This document shows positions 34,044 through 42,675 of a stretch of DNA of 64,000 bases, piece by piece (the first letter of the stretch is position 1; the number at the start of each line of letters is the position of its first letter). A program made the position numbers and the translations under genes. Source of the stretch: Dehalococcoides mccartyi 195 (GTDB lineage: Bacteria; Chloroflexota; Dehalococcoidia; Dehalococcoidales; Dehalococcoidaceae); contig NC_002936.3 in NCBI RefSeq assembly GCF_000011905.1, positions 558,001 to 622,000 on the forward strand, given 5' to 3'. The notes under the pieces were generated by a model that saw only the letters and a program-made list of their open reading frames with translations, searched no databases and was not told where the DNA came from.

Positions 34044-34907
34044 ATGTATTTTAAGCGCATACTGGTTGCTCTTGATGGGACAAAAACTGCTGAAAAAACC
34101 CTGCCCATAGCTGAATGTATGGCTGGGGCTGCCGAAACACAACTCCTGCTGGTAAGTATATGTGACCCCAAACCCAAAATCACCGATGAGCGCCAGAAGT
34201 ATTTGGATATCAAAGCGGCTGAGTTGCAGGCAAAAGGCATTAAATCCAGCGGAAAAATGTTTTGCGGTGAACTGCTGCCGCTCATTTTGAAGTGTATAAG
34301 GGATAATGATATTGACCTGCTGTGTGTGGCTTCTCATGGATATACCGGTATTAAGAAAATGGTACTGGGCAGCGTTTCCGAAAAGCTTATTAAATCTACC
34401 AATCTGCCGGTTTTGCTGGTAAAAGATGGGTACGACGCAGACAAGGCAGCTTTCGGGAATATTTTATTGCCACTGGATGGCTCTCTTTTTTCAGAGGCTT
34501 GTCTGAAGCAGGTATCAGTTCTGGCCCGTGATTTTAAAAGCAAACTTACCCTGCTGGTGGTTATTCAGCCCCCCTGCATACCCTCAGATCGTTCCCCCAG
34601 TATTCAACCCAGCTGGGATGAATACTATCAGGCGCTTCTGGAGGAGCTTAAACAACAGGCGCAGGCCTATCTGGAGCGGCTTACCGGCGAATTGCGGGAA
34701 AATGGAATTGAAACTGAATTCCGTATGGAAGTTTCAGATAATATTCCTGAAACTATTTTGAGTACCGCCGAAGATATAAATGCCTCTCTTATTTCATTTA
34801 CCACCCATAACCGCTCCGGAATAGAGAAATGGTATTATGGAAGTGTGGCAGCCGGTTTGATTGAAAATTCCCCGCGCCCCATGCTGTTATGGCGGAACAG
34901 CATTTAA
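34044..34907 (+). CDS. Tandem universal stress protein (two UspA domains)
   Basis: The 287-residue product has two UspA domains, about 1-135 and 140-287. Each ends with an ATP-binding-like loop: GYTGIKKMVLGSVSEKLI in the first and NRSGIEKWYYGSVAAGLI in the second, followed by a LPVLLVK or RPMLLW strand. The opening KRILVALDGTKTAEKTLP is typical. Such two-domain Usp proteins usually bind ATP and are induced by stress, with no known partner. The gene has its own promoter. Confidence 0.88.
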   Translation: MYFKRILVALDGTKTAEKTLPIAECMAGAAETQLLLVSICDPKPKITDERQKYLDIKAAELQAKGIKSSGKMFCGELLPLILKCIRDNDIDLLCVASHGYTGIKKMVLGSVSEKLIKSTNLPVLLVKDGYDADKAAFGNILLPLDGSLFSEACLKQVSVLARDFKSKLTLLVVIQPPCIPSDRSPSIQPSWDEYYQALLEELKQQAQAYLERLTGELRENGIETEFRMEVSDNIPETILSTAEDINASLISFTTHNRSGIEKWYYGSVAAGLIENSPRPMLLWRNSI

Positions 34908-34914
34908 ACTTTGC

Positions 34915-34944
34915 TTGACACTTGCCTTTACTCCTTCCTACAAT
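34915..34944 (+). promoter_or_regulatory. Promoter of the cyclase gene
   Basis: A perfect TTGACA (34915-34920), 18 bases and TACAAT (34939-34944) predict a start near 34951, giving a ten-base leader to the ATG at 34961. Confidence 0.7.
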
Positions 34945-34960
34945 TAGACAAGAAAAAGGC

Positions 34961-35587
34961 ATGAAAAAGATTTATGACTTAAGCCCCGAAATACGCCCTG
35001 AAATGATTAGCTGGCCGGGTGATGGCCCTCCGCAGATAAAGCTTTTGCATAGTATCAGGGGTGGTTTTCCCACCAACCTCGGTCAGCTTACCATGACATT
35101 ACATAACGGCAGCCATATTGATGCCCCCCTCCATTTTTTTGAAGATGGCGATGGGGTGGGTGAGATACCCCTTGAGATACTTATTGGCAATGTCCGTGTT
35201 TTGTGCTTTAGCGGGGTGAAAACTATAACCCGTGATATGCTTGAGCAGGCTGAACTAAGGGGGGTAACCCGGCTTATACTGGCTACGGATAATGAAACCC
35301 TTTGGGATAAGCCTGATTTTGACCGGAACTATACTTATATAGACATCGGGGCTGCCCGTTATCTGACCGAGATAGGTATACGCCTGCTGGGTATAGATTA
35401 CCTTTCGGTAGAGGATTTTGAAGAGACTCAGGGAGTGCACAAGCACCTTTTAAGCCGTGGGGTAGTTATATTGGAAAGTCTGCAGCTTGCAGGTGTGGCT
35501 GAAGGGGATTATGAGCTTTTTTGCCTGCCCTTGAAACTGGGTAAAGTAGACGGTGCCCCCGCCAGAGTAATATTAATAGAGAGATAA
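34961..35587 (+). CDS. Cyclase family metal-dependent hydrolase
   Basis: This 208-residue protein belongs to the cyclase/kynurenine formamidase family. HNGSHIDAPLHFF gives the H-x-G-x-H-x-D-x-P-x-H metal motif, and a second His lies in GVHKHLL. Members hydrolyse amides or lactones of small acids. No tryptophan degradation gene is nearby, so the substrate is unknown. I chose the ATG at 34961 (MKKIYDLSPEI) with AAAAGG upstream over a start at 34922, which lies within the promoter. It ends four bases before the epimerase-like gene. Confidence 0.82.
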   Translation: MKKIYDLSPEIRPEMISWPGDGPPQIKLLHSIRGGFPTNLGQLTMTLHNGSHIDAPLHFFEDGDGVGEIPLEILIGNVRVLCFSGVKTITRDMLEQAELRGVTRLILATDNETLWDKPDFDRNYTYIDIGAARYLTEIGIRLLGIDYLSVEDFEETQGVHKHLLSRGVVILESLQLAGVAEGDYELFCLPLKLGKVDGAPARVILIER

Positions 35588-35591
35588 CAGT

Positions 35592-36254
35592 TTGAAAGAC
35601 GTAAAGATAGTGCCGGCTGTACTTACCGATGACCCTGCGGCCTTTGAGTGTATGCTAAACCAGCTGGAGAGTTTTGCTCCTTCTGCCCAGATAGATATTA
35701 TGGACGGGCAGTTTGTGCCTTCGCTAAGCATCCCACCTGAAGTACTGGGCAGATACAAGCCCCGTTTTGCCTCTGAAATACACCTGATGACCCTTAATCC
35801 AGAAGAATACCTTACCTATTGCAAGCAGCACGGCGCTTTCAGGGTAATATTCCATTTTGAAGCAACAACCCGCCCCGAATATGTTATCAGCAGGATAAAG
35901 GAATTGGGTTTTCAAGCAGGGCTGGCGGTGAACCCTGAAACACCTGTTTCAGATTTTGCTTATCTGGTGCCGCAGCTGGACATGGTGCTTTTTATGTCGG
36001 TTATTCCCGGTTTTTACGGCGCGCCGTTTATACCTGAGGTGCTCCTGAAGGTAAAAGAGTTTAAACGCCGTTTTCCCGAAACTGAAATAGGTCTGGACGG
36101 CGGTGCTAAAGAGGGCAACATACCTGAGATTGTGGCGGCCGGGGTAAATGATATATGCGTGGGAAGTGCTATCTTCCGGCAAACTGACCCTAAGTCAAGC
36201 TACCTGTATTTGGATAAACTGGCTAAAAATGCCTCCAAAGAAGCGGGTATTTAG
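35592..36254 (+). CDS. rpe: Ribulose-phosphate 3-epimerase-like protein
   Basis: This is a 220-residue TIM barrel of the Rpe family. IDIMDGQFVPSLSIPPEVL, EIHLMTLNPEEYL, FHFEATTRP, SVIPGFYGAPFIPEVL and LDGGAKEGNI follow the family motifs. One metal-binding His, two before the first Asp in Rpe (HFDVMD), is Gln here (QIDIMD). It could therefore act on another sugar phosphate. The start is TTG at 35592, four bases after the cyclase stop. Neighbours rpiB and tkt on the other strand support a pentose phosphate role. The stop overlaps rpiB by four bases. Confidence 0.75.
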   Translation: MKDVKIVPAVLTDDPAAFECMLNQLESFAPSAQIDIMDGQFVPSLSIPPEVLGRYKPRFASEIHLMTLNPEEYLTYCKQHGAFRVIFHFEATTRPEYVISRIKELGFQAGLAVNPETPVSDFAYLVPQLDMVLFMSVIPGFYGAPFIPEVLLKVKEFKRRFPETEIGLDGGAKEGNIPEIVAAGVNDICVGSAIFRQTDPKSSYLYLDKLAKNASKEAGI

Positions 36255-36715
36255 CCCTCTTTTTCAGCCTGAAGCAGCTTTTCCAGGCGGCGTTTGTGCC
36301 GTTCTTCGCCGGTAAAGCGGGCATTTAAAAAGGCCGTAATAATCTCTTTGGCTACTTCAATGCCTATTACCCTGGCCCCTAAACAAAGCACGTTCATATC
36401 ATCATGCTCCACCCCCTGGTGGGCGGAGTAAACATCGTGGCAGAGGCCGGCCCTGACGCCTTTGATTTTATTGGCGGTGATACAGGCGCCCACCCCGCTG
36501 CCGCAGATGATAATGCCGCGGTCTGTCTGCCCGCAGGCAACCTTTCGGGCCACCGCTAAAGCAAAATCAGGATAGTCATCAGCACTATCATAGGTACATG
36601 CCCCCAAATCCAGCACCTTTATCCCCAATTGATTTAAAAAGGGTAAGAGGTCTGTTTTCAGGCCGTAACCGCCGTGGTCTGCCCCGATGGCAACAGAGAT
36701 ATTACTCATCTTCAT
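36251..36715 (-). CDS. rpiB: Ribose 5-phosphate isomerase B
   Basis: This is a 154-residue RpiB that interconverts ribose and ribulose 5-phosphates. [13 protein letters not shown] and the [22 protein letters not shown] loop with the catalytic Cys are intact, as is LGARVIG. The gene overlaps tkt by 14 bases, so both are co-translated in a non-oxidative pentose phosphate unit. The last residues are charged ([15 protein letters not shown]), as usual. Confidence 0.94.
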   Translation of the reverse strand: MKMSNISVAIGADHGGYGLKTDLLPFLNQLGIKVLDLGACTYDSADDYPDFALAVARKVACGQTDRGIIICGSGVGACITANKIKGVRAGLCHDVYSAHQGVEHDDMNVLCLGARVIGIEVAKEIITAFLNARFTGEERHKRRLEKLLQAEKEG

Positions 36716-38702
36716 TCTCCAAAAGCTTTAAAGCCTTTTCAGCCATATTTTCCGGGGTTAGCCCAAAGTGTTGGTAAAGCACAGGCGCCGGGGCTGATGC
36801 CCCGAAATGGTCAATGGAAATAATATCACCGTTTGCGCCCAAATATTTGCACCATCCCTGTGCACTGCCGGCTTCTATTATTACCCGCGGCAGGGAAGCG
36901 GGCAAGATGCTCTGGCGGTAGGTCCGGGGTTGGGCCTCAAAAAGCTGCCACGAAGGGAAGGATACTACCCTTGACGAGACGCCTTTATTTTTAAGTATTT
37001 CAGCCGCCTGAACGGCTATGCTTACTTCTGAGCCGCTGGCTACCAGGGCAACCTGCGGGCGGGAATCTGTTTCTGCCAGTATATATGCCCCTTTGGCCAA
37101 GTTTACGGAATTTGCCTGTGAGTTATCTAAGAGAGGCAGTTTCTGGCGGGAGAGGGCAATGGCGGTCGGGCCGTCCTTGCGGAGTATGGCCGTTTTCCAT
37201 GCCTGGGCTGTTTCATACGAATCTGCCGGGCGGATAGTAACCAGACCGGGCACCGAACGTAAACCGGCCAGCTGTTCAATAGGCTGGTGGGTAGGGCCGT
37301 CCTCTCCCAGACCGATAGAGTCATGGGTAAAAATATAAATAACCCTTTGACCCATAAGGGATGCCAGCCTTACCGCCGGACGCATGTAATCATAAAATAT
37401 AAGGAAAGTGGCAACATAAGGTATAATCCCGCCGTGGAGAGCCAGCCCGTTGGCTATTGCTCCCATGGCGTGTTCACGTACGCCGAAATGGATATTCCGC
37501 CCCTCATAATGCGGCGGTTCATATTCGCCGCCGTCTTTGATAACAGTTTTGTTAGACGGGCTGAGGTCTGCCGAACCGCCCATAAGGGCTGGCAGGCGGG
37601 AAGCCAGTGTATTTATAATCAAACCGGAAGCCTCGCGGCTGGCCATAGCCTTGTCAAAAAGTTTATCCAGCTCATTATCCCAGTTGTCTGGCAGCTTACC
37701 AGAAAGCCTGTCCTGCAAAAGGGCGGCTTTTTCGGGATAACGGCTTGAATAGTAGTCCAGCTTGGATTGCCAAACCTGCTGGGCTGTTTTGCCTTTATCC
37801 AGTGCCATGCGGAATTCCGCCAGAGCTTCAGGCGGTATTACAAAAGGCTCGTAATCCCACCCTAAAGATTTGCGGCTTTTGGCCACTTCGTCTGTTCCCA
37901 GCGGCTCACCATGGGCAGAGGCCTTGCCGGCCTTGTTCGGGCTGCCAAAACCGATAACTGTTTTACAGATAATCAGGCTGGGGCGGGCGGAATCTGACTG
38001 GGCTTCTTTGATAGCCCCTGAAACTGCCTCAGGGTTAAGCCCGTCTACCGGGCCAATTACCTGCCAGCCGTAACTTTCAAAACGCAGAGCCGTATTTTCG
38101 GTAAAAGCCAGCTCTGTTGAACCTTCAATAGATATTTCATTATCGTCATACAGGTAAATCAGCTTACCCAGTGCCAAATGCCCCGCCAAAGAGGCGGCTT
38201 CCGAGGCTACGCCCTCCATCAAATCCCCGTCAGAGACTATGCCGTAGGTATAATGGTCTATTATTTTGCAATCCGGCTGGTTAAAAACCGCGGCCAGATG
38301 GGCTTCGGCCATAGCCATACCCACACCGCTGGCAAAACCCTGCCCAAGCGGGCCGGTAGTCATCTCAACGCCGGGGGTCAGGCCGTATTCCGGGTGCCCC
38401 GGGGTTTTACTGCCCCACTGGCGGAAATTTTTAAGCTCATCCAGCGGCAAATCATAACCGGTAAGGTGGAGAAGTGAGTAAAGCAAGGCTGAGGCATGGC
38501 CGGCAGAAAGTATGAAACGGTCACGGTTAGGCCAGGCCGGGTCTTGGGGGTTATGCTTGAGGAAATTTTGCCACAGGGCATAGGCCATAGCGGCCATACC
38601 CATAGGTGCTCCGGGATGCCCCGAATTTGCCTTCTGAACGGCGTCTACCGCAAGAAAGCGCAGGGCATTTATACATAAACTATCTGATTTTGTATTTGAC
38701 AT
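36702..38702 (-). CDS. tkt: Transketolase
   Basis: This is a 666-residue thiamine diphosphate enzyme of full length. [34 protein letters not shown] (ThDP site), HIS-containing [17 protein letters not shown], and [20 protein letters not shown] with [18 protein letters not shown]-like sequence ([19 protein letters not shown]) are all present. It transfers two-carbon units between pentose phosphates and supplies precursors for nucleotides. It precedes rpiB. The gene starts 44 bases after the nitroreductase on the same strand. Confidence 0.96.
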   Translation of the reverse strand: MSNTKSDSLCINALRFLAVDAVQKANSGHPGAPMGMAAMAYALWQNFLKHNPQDPAWPNRDRFILSAGHASALLYSLLHLTGYDLPLDELKNFRQWGSKTPGHPEYGLTPGVEMTTGPLGQGFASGVGMAMAEAHLAAVFNQPDCKIIDHYTYGIVSDGDLMEGVASEAASLAGHLALGKLIYLYDDNEISIEGSTELAFTENTALRFESYGWQVIGPVDGLNPEAVSGAIKEAQSDSARPSLIICKTVIGFGSPNKAGKASAHGEPLGTDEVAKSRKSLGWDYEPFVIPPEALAEFRMALDKGKTAQQVWQSKLDYYSSRYPEKAALLQDRLSGKLPDNWDNELDKLFDKAMASREASGLIINTLASRLPALMGGSADLSPSNKTVIKDGGEYEPPHYEGRNIHFGVREHAMGAIANGLALHGGIIPYVATFLIFYDYMRPAVRLASLMGQRVIYIFTHDSIGLGEDGPTHQPIEQLAGLRSVPGLVTIRPADSYETAQAWKTAILRKDGPTAIALSRQKLPLLDNSQANSVNLAKGAYILAETDSRPQVALVASGSEVSIAVQAAEILKNKGVSSRVVSFPSWQLFEAQPRTYRQSILPASLPRVIIEAGSAQGWCKYLGANGDIISIDHFGASAPAPVLYQHFGLTPENMAEKALKLLENEDE

Positions 38703-38746
38703 GGCGTTTAATTTTAACGTTTAGCGGGCTCTTTTTCAAATCTGGT

Positions 38747-39262
38747 CTAAACCTGCCAGCCATTTTTGTGTATATGGCTTTCCAAATATCGCCCGGCCGG
38801 AGGTTTTACCTCCCCCTTCTTGCCAATGGCTATAAGGCTAAGCGGAGAGATATTGGCCGGAAGGTTTAAAAGCTGTGAGATGCCCTTTTTCCGTTCCTCA
38901 CGGGGGTGCAGCCCCAGCCAGCAGGCACCTAAGCCCAAAGCCTCGGCCGCCAGCAGGATATTCTGGCTGGCGGCAGCGCAGTCCTGTATCCAGTAACCGG
39001 GTTTGGTTTCGGCGCTTGTATCTGCACAGACCATAATAGCCATGGGGGCTTCTTTCAGCATTTTAGAGTAGGGGTGAATGTCGGGTATTTTATCAAGTAT
39101 GCGGCGTTCATCTATAACTACAAAATGCCAGACTTGCTGGTTTCCGGCGGAAGGGGCGGCCATGCCTGCCCTCAAAAGGGTATCCAGTTCGGAGGGGCTT
39201 ACATCTCCGTTTTGATAGTGGCGGGTGCTTCGGCGGCTGAATATTGCTTCAAGTGTGTCCAT
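38747..39262 (-). CDS. Nitroreductase family protein
   Basis: This 171-residue flavoprotein begins with FSRRSTRHYQNGDV and AGMAAPSAGNQQVWHFVVID, the FMN-binding blocks of the nitroreductase family, and has AAEALGLGACWLGLHP later. Members reduce nitro compounds, quinones or flavins with NAD(P)H; the substrate here cannot be told. AAGGAG precedes the ATG. Confidence 0.87.
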   Translation of the reverse strand: MDTLEAIFSRRSTRHYQNGDVSPSELDTLLRAGMAAPSAGNQQVWHFVVIDERRILDKIPDIHPYSKMLKEAPMAIMVCADTSAETKPGYWIQDCAAASQNILLAAEALGLGACWLGLHPREERKKGISQLLNLPANISPLSLIAIGKKGEVKPPAGRYLESHIHKNGWQV

Positions 39263-39388
39263 TTCATACTCCTTGACGAATACTGTTATCTCTTTATATC
39301 ATATCGTATTATGATCTGCTAAATACTTCCCGAATGTCAGGGGCTTAAGTGCCCGGTTTTCCATTTTTTAAAATAAAAGGGGAAGTTT

Positions 39389-40231
39389 GTGTTTAAAAAA
39401 CTGGCAGATATAAATAATAAGCCTGAGTTATATCAGCAGTACAGTGCGCCTGTACTCTGGAATGACCCTCATATCTCCTCCCGTATGCTGGAGTTTCACC
39501 TCAACCCGGATATTGAGCCTGCATCACGCAAAGCAGTCTTCATTGAAAAATCTGCCCGCTGGATAGCAGAATATTTTGGTTTGGGTGACGGCAAGCGGGT
39601 CTGTGATTTCGGTTGCGGGCCGGGGCTTTATACCAGCCATTTGGCGGCTGCGGGTGCAGATGTGACCGGTATAGATTTTTCAAGCCGCTCTATAGCTTAT
39701 GCCCGTGAATCCGCATCTGCCCATAATCTGGATATCCATTATATAGAGCAAAACTATCTGGAGTTTGCTGCCCCGAAGAAGTTTGACCTGATAACTCTTA
39801 TCTACTGTGATTACTGCGCGCTCAGCCCGGCCCAGCGTTGCCGGCTTCTTTCGGTCTGGCGGAAATGCCTGAAAGATGGCGGGCAGATATTGCTGGATGT
39901 ATTTTCTCTTTCAGCTTACGAAGGGCGGGCGGAAAGTGCAGCTTACGGACACCGCTTGATGGACGGCTTCTGGTCAGGCCATGATTATTTCGGCTTTGTT
40001 AACACTTTTAAATATCCGCTCGAAAAAGTAGTGCTGGATAAATACACTATTATAGAGGCGGATAGGGAGTGGCAGGTCTTCAACTGGCTGAAGTATTTTT
40101 CTGCCGCAGAGCTGAAAGACGAGTTAGCCGAAAACGGGTTTGAGGTAACAGGTGTATTTTCAGATGTTGCCGGGAAGGTTTACTGCGAAACTTCACCTGA
40201 AATTGCCGTAGTTGCCCGCAAGAAAAACTAA
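39389..40231 (+). CDS. SAM-dependent methyltransferase, class I
   Basis: This is a 280-residue methyltransferase. VCDFGCGPGLYTSHLA (about residues 71-86) is motif I, VTGIDFSSRSI motif II, and LITLIYCDYCALSP replaces motif IV. The extra N-terminal ~65 residues (APVLWNDPHISSRMLEFHLNPDIEPASR) and the C-terminal domain are family-specific but I do not recognise a defined substrate. The start is GTG at 39389 with GGGGAAG upstream. A terminator follows. Confidence 0.78.
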   Translation: MFKKLADINNKPELYQQYSAPVLWNDPHISSRMLEFHLNPDIEPASRKAVFIEKSARWIAEYFGLGDGKRVCDFGCGPGLYTSHLAAAGADVTGIDFSSRSIAYARESASAHNLDIHYIEQNYLEFAAPKKFDLITLIYCDYCALSPAQRCRLLSVWRKCLKDGGQILLDVFSLSAYEGRAESAAYGHRLMDGFWSGHDYFGFVNTFKYPLEKVVLDKYTIIEADREWQVFNWLKYFSAAELKDELAENGFEVTGVFSDVAGKVYCETSPEIAVVARKKN

Positions 40232-40255
40232 CTTATTAGCTAGGATACTGGTTTT

Positions 40256-40290
40256 AACAGCCGCAGTTTTTGAGTCTGCGGCTGTTTTAT
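40256..40290 (+). terminator. Intrinsic terminator after the methyltransferase
   Basis: AACAGCCGCAG pairs exactly with CTGCGGCTGTT around a nine-base loop, followed by TTTTATT. Confidence 0.88.
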
Positions 40291-40293
40291 TGA

Positions 40294-40322
40294 TTGAGAT
40301 AAACCCGTTTATTAGGTAAAAT
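40294..40322 (+). promoter_or_regulatory. Promoter of the LOG-like gene
   Basis: TTGAGA (40294-40299), 17 bases and TAAAAT (40317-40322) form a plausible promoter, ~49 bases before the ATG at 40371. Confidence 0.55.
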
Positions 40323-40370
40323 GGTTTGCAGTTATATATCCTTAAACCTTACAAGAGAGAAGCGAGCGTA

Positions 40371-40999
40371 ATGATAAAACCAACCAAGCTGATTCCGCCT
40401 TTTCCCCAGATGACAATAGGGGTTATGGGTTCTGCCGGCGGGGCAATGTCTGATGAAACCAAAAAAATCTACGTTGTCTGGGTGAGTGCATAGCCAAGCG
40501 TAAACATGTACTTATTACCGGTGCCTGTCCCGGTATGCCCCATGAAACTGTGCTGGGGGCTAAGGAAGAAGGCGGAGTAGTAGTGGGTATTTCTCCGGCC
40601 CTCAATCTGGAAGAACACGTAGAAAAATACCATTCTCCCACCCGCGGATATGACGCCATTATCTATACCGGCTCAGGTCTGATGGGACGGGAGATTGAAA
40701 ATATCCGCAGCTGTGACGTAGTTATATTTGCCGGGGGGCGCTCCGGCACTCTGGGTGAGTTTGCCATAGCTTATGACGAAGGCAAGGTTATAGGCGTGTT
40801 GCGGGGGAGCGGCGGTATTGCTGACCATCTGGACAAGATTATTGCCATGGTGGACAAGGAAACCGGTGCCCGGGTCTACTACGAATCAGACCCGCATAAA
40901 CTGCTGGACGTACTGGAAGCAGTTTACCGGGAACGTATTTTCCCCAGGCATAAGCTTCTGCTGGAAAACCACAGCCCTGACGGTATTTACGACGGCTAA
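40371..40999 (+). pseudogene. LOG/TIGR00725-like gene with -1 frameshift
   Basis: The ATG at 40371 opens MIKPTKLIPPFPQMTIGVMGSAGGAMSDE, then the frame stops at 40491. In the next frame the protein continues as LGECIAKRKHVLITGACPGMPHE and runs to the stop at 40997-40999, with the GGRSGTLGEFA loop of the LOG/Moco-carrier-like Rossmann family. The slip is at a run of seven A (40461-40467); with eight A the two halves would join into one 209-residue protein. It is a real mutation, a sequencing error, or a slippage site. The downstream half can start only at an internal ATG (40535), which would lack the first strand. A terminator follows. Confidence 0.82.
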
Positions 41000-41013
41000 T
41001 CTAATTTTAATCT

Positions 41014-41044
41014 GAAAGGGATTTAGTTTCTAAATCCCTTTTTT
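41014..41044 (+). terminator. Intrinsic terminator after the LOG-like gene
   Basis: AAAGGGATTTAG pairs with CTAAATCCCTTT around a TTT loop and runs into six T, separating the broken gene from the corrinoid leader. Confidence 0.9.
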
Positions 41045-41137
41045 ATGTCCCCGGAATGCTTGGGATAGGGGGTCTGTCAAAGCAGGTTTACGGGTCTGGT
41101 TTCCCTGAGAATATATTTCAGGTTTTTCGTTTATGTA

Positions 41138-41166
41138 TTGACTAAACAAAATAACTGGAGTAAACT
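41138..41166 (+). promoter_or_regulatory. Promoter of the btuFCD-cbiZ-cbiB-cobD operon
   Basis: TTGACT (41138-41143), 17 bases and TAAACT (41161-41166) predict a start near 41173, shortly before the first cobalamin aptamer. The ~90 bases before it show nothing further. Confidence 0.6.
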
Positions 41167-41186
41167 AAAATTTAGTTGAATATATG

Positions 41187-41310
41187 ACGGGATAGCTATG
41201 AGTGCAAGACCGGTGCGAATCCGGCGCAGTACCGCCTACTGTGACCGAGGGGAGACCTTCGGGAGCCAGAACCTCAAATTCCGTTACCAGGCACTCCGCG
41301 GAATAGGGAG
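41187..41310 (+). ncRNA. Cobalamin riboswitch, first of a tandem pair
   Basis: The aptamer core is clear: AGACCGGTGCGAATCCGGCG, then CAGTACCGCC, CTACTGTGA and GGGAGCCAGAAC, the conserved B12-box arrangement. ACGG (41187-41190) can pair with CCGT (41281-41284) in P1. Downstream, a small hairpin CTCC/GGAG (41294-41310) exposes GCGG that can pair with CCGC in the L5 loop, the usual kissing interaction. An intrinsic terminator follows. Confidence 0.9.
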
Positions 41311-41332
41311 GGTAGTCATTTTAAAGTGACTG

Positions 41333-41367
41333 AAATACCTTTGTCCGATGAGGCAGAGGTATTTTTT
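41333..41367 (+). terminator. Terminator of the first cobalamin riboswitch
   Basis: AAATACCT (41333-41340) pairs with AGGTATTT (41357-41364) and runs into T. It lies between the two aptamers, so the first one can stop transcription before the second is made. Confidence 0.8.
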
Positions 41368-41403
41368 ATGTCTGGCAGAGTATATAAAAAATAACAGGGC
41401 CTT

Positions 41404-41520
41404 GAACTTTGAGTGCAAGACCGGTGCAATTCCGGCGCAGTACCGCCTGCTGTAATGGGGCAAATACCCCGAAGTCAGAACTTCAAAGTTCGGTTTTAGA
41501 GGCTCTCCGCGGTAAGAGGA
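41404..41520 (+). ncRNA. Cobalamin riboswitch, second of a tandem pair
   Basis: GAACTTTGA (41404-41412) and TCAAAGTTC (41483-41491) form an exact nine-base P1. The core AGACCGGTGCAATTCCGGCG, CAGTACCGCC, CTGCTGTAA and GAAGTCAGAAC closely copies the first element. A hairpin CTCT/AGAG (41503-41518) presents GCGGTA in its loop, which is complementary to TACCGC in L5. No T-run follows, so control here may be on translation or by a structure near 41552-41582 (GGAAAC/GTTTCC). Confidence 0.9.
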
Positions 41521-41607
41521 GGTACGTGGCCATGCAGAAAAACTTGTAAGAGGAAACAGTTTTGCCCGTGGTTTTGGTTTCCGATATTAAAAATGAATGG
41601 AGCAGTT

Positions 41608-42624
41608 ATGCTGAGTGATATTAAAATGAAACTTAACAGTAAGAGTGCCCGCTTGGGTACGGCTGTTGCCAGTATCTTCTTAAGTTTGGTTTTGCTGCTG
41701 GGTTTGGCAGGCGGCTGTAAAACGGCAGACGATACCGAAAATGAAGATGATACCCCGGTAGTAACCGAAGTAAGCTATCCCTTGACAGTGACAGACCAGC
41801 TGGGCAGGACGGTAACTATTCAGTCCGAACCCCAGACTATAGTCTCTCTTTCCCCCAGCAATACCGAAACTATTTATGCTATGGGACTGGAAGATAAACT
41901 GGTGGGTGTGACTACTTACTGCAACTACCCTGAGGCCGCCGCAGATAAGCCCAAGGTGGGCGGTTTTTCAACCGTAGATGTTGAAGCGGTGACTGCTATA
42001 GGACCTGATATTATTCTGGCCTCCAATCTTCATGAATCTACCGTTATCCCTCAGCTTGAACAGCTGGGTCTGACTGTGATAGCTATCAGCCCGGATAATC
42101 TGGAAGAAGTAATCTCATCTATTGAGCTTATTGGCAAATGCCTTAATCAGGTTGAAAAAGCCAATTCGCTGGTAGACGGGATGCAAACCCGTATAGATGC
42201 GGTAACAGCCAAGGTCAAAAACCTGTCTGACAGTCAGAAACCGCGTGTTTTATACATTGTCTGGCATGAACCTCTTATGAGTGTTGGTTCTACTGCCTTT
42301 ATAACCGGCTTGATTACTGCTGCCGGAAGCGTTAGTATTACTGCTGATTCTGTAGAAGCTTATCCTACCATTAGTTTGGAAACAGTACTCGGGGCTAATC
42401 CCCAGGTGATAGTGGTGGGTACCGGTATGGGTTCAGGGGCGGATGCGCCGCTGATTTTTATGCAGGATGAGCCCCGTCTGGCGGCTATTGATGCCAGAAT
42501 AAACGGCAATATATATAGTATCAATACAGACCTTATCGGCCGTACCGGCCCGCGGATTGTAGATGCTCTGGAGCAGCTGGCCCAGATGCTCCACCCTGAA
42601 ATATTCGGGGCTTTCAGCGGATAA
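41608..42624 (+). CDS. btuF: Cobalamin-binding lipoprotein BtuF
   Basis: This is the ~338-residue corrinoid-binding protein of the B12 importer. A signal peptide ends at C37 (GLAGGC). PLTVTDQLGRTVTI and IVSLSPSNTETIYAMGLEDKLVGVT are typical of the periplasmic-binding family, with PKVGGFSTVDVEAVTAIGPDII and a late YPTISLETVLGANPQVIV. I chose the ATG at 41608, which has GGAG five bases upstream, rather than the ATG at 41593, which has none. It is the first gene after two cobalamin riboswitches. Confidence 0.92.
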   Translation: MLSDIKMKLNSKSARLGTAVASIFLSLVLLLGLAGGCKTADDTENEDDTPVVTEVSYPLTVTDQLGRTVTIQSEPQTIVSLSPSNTETIYAMGLEDKLVGVTTYCNYPEAAADKPKVGGFSTVDVEAVTAIGPDIILASNLHESTVIPQLEQLGLTVIAISPDNLEEVISSIELIGKCLNQVEKANSLVDGMQTRIDAVTAKVKNLSDSQKPRVLYIVWHEPLMSVGSTAFITGLITAAGSVSITADSVEAYPTISLETVLGANPQVIVVGTGMGSGADAPLIFMQDEPRLAAIDARINGNIYSINTDLIGRTGPRIVDALEQLAQMLHPEIFGAFSG

Positions 42625-42634
42625 AGAATTCGGC

Positions 42635-42658
42635 TGGGGCAGGTATATACCTGCCCCA
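42635..42658 (+). repeat. Perfect 24-bp palindrome between btuF and btuC
   Basis: TGGGGCAGGTAT and its exact reverse complement meet without a loop, in the 51-base gap. A hairpin here, followed by only four T, could be a weak terminator or a stabiliser that raises the level of btuF message over that of btuCD. Confidence 0.65.
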
Positions 42659-42675
42659 CAGTTTTGCAGGTAAGA

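Noticed and set aside
37287-37748. 153-residue open frame opposite tkt
   Set aside because: It is a shadow of a conserved enzyme gene with low-complexity, non-homologous sequence.
41368-41394. Tiny frame MSGRVYKK between the tandem riboswitches
   Set aside because: It begins in the terminator T-run and has no ribosome site.
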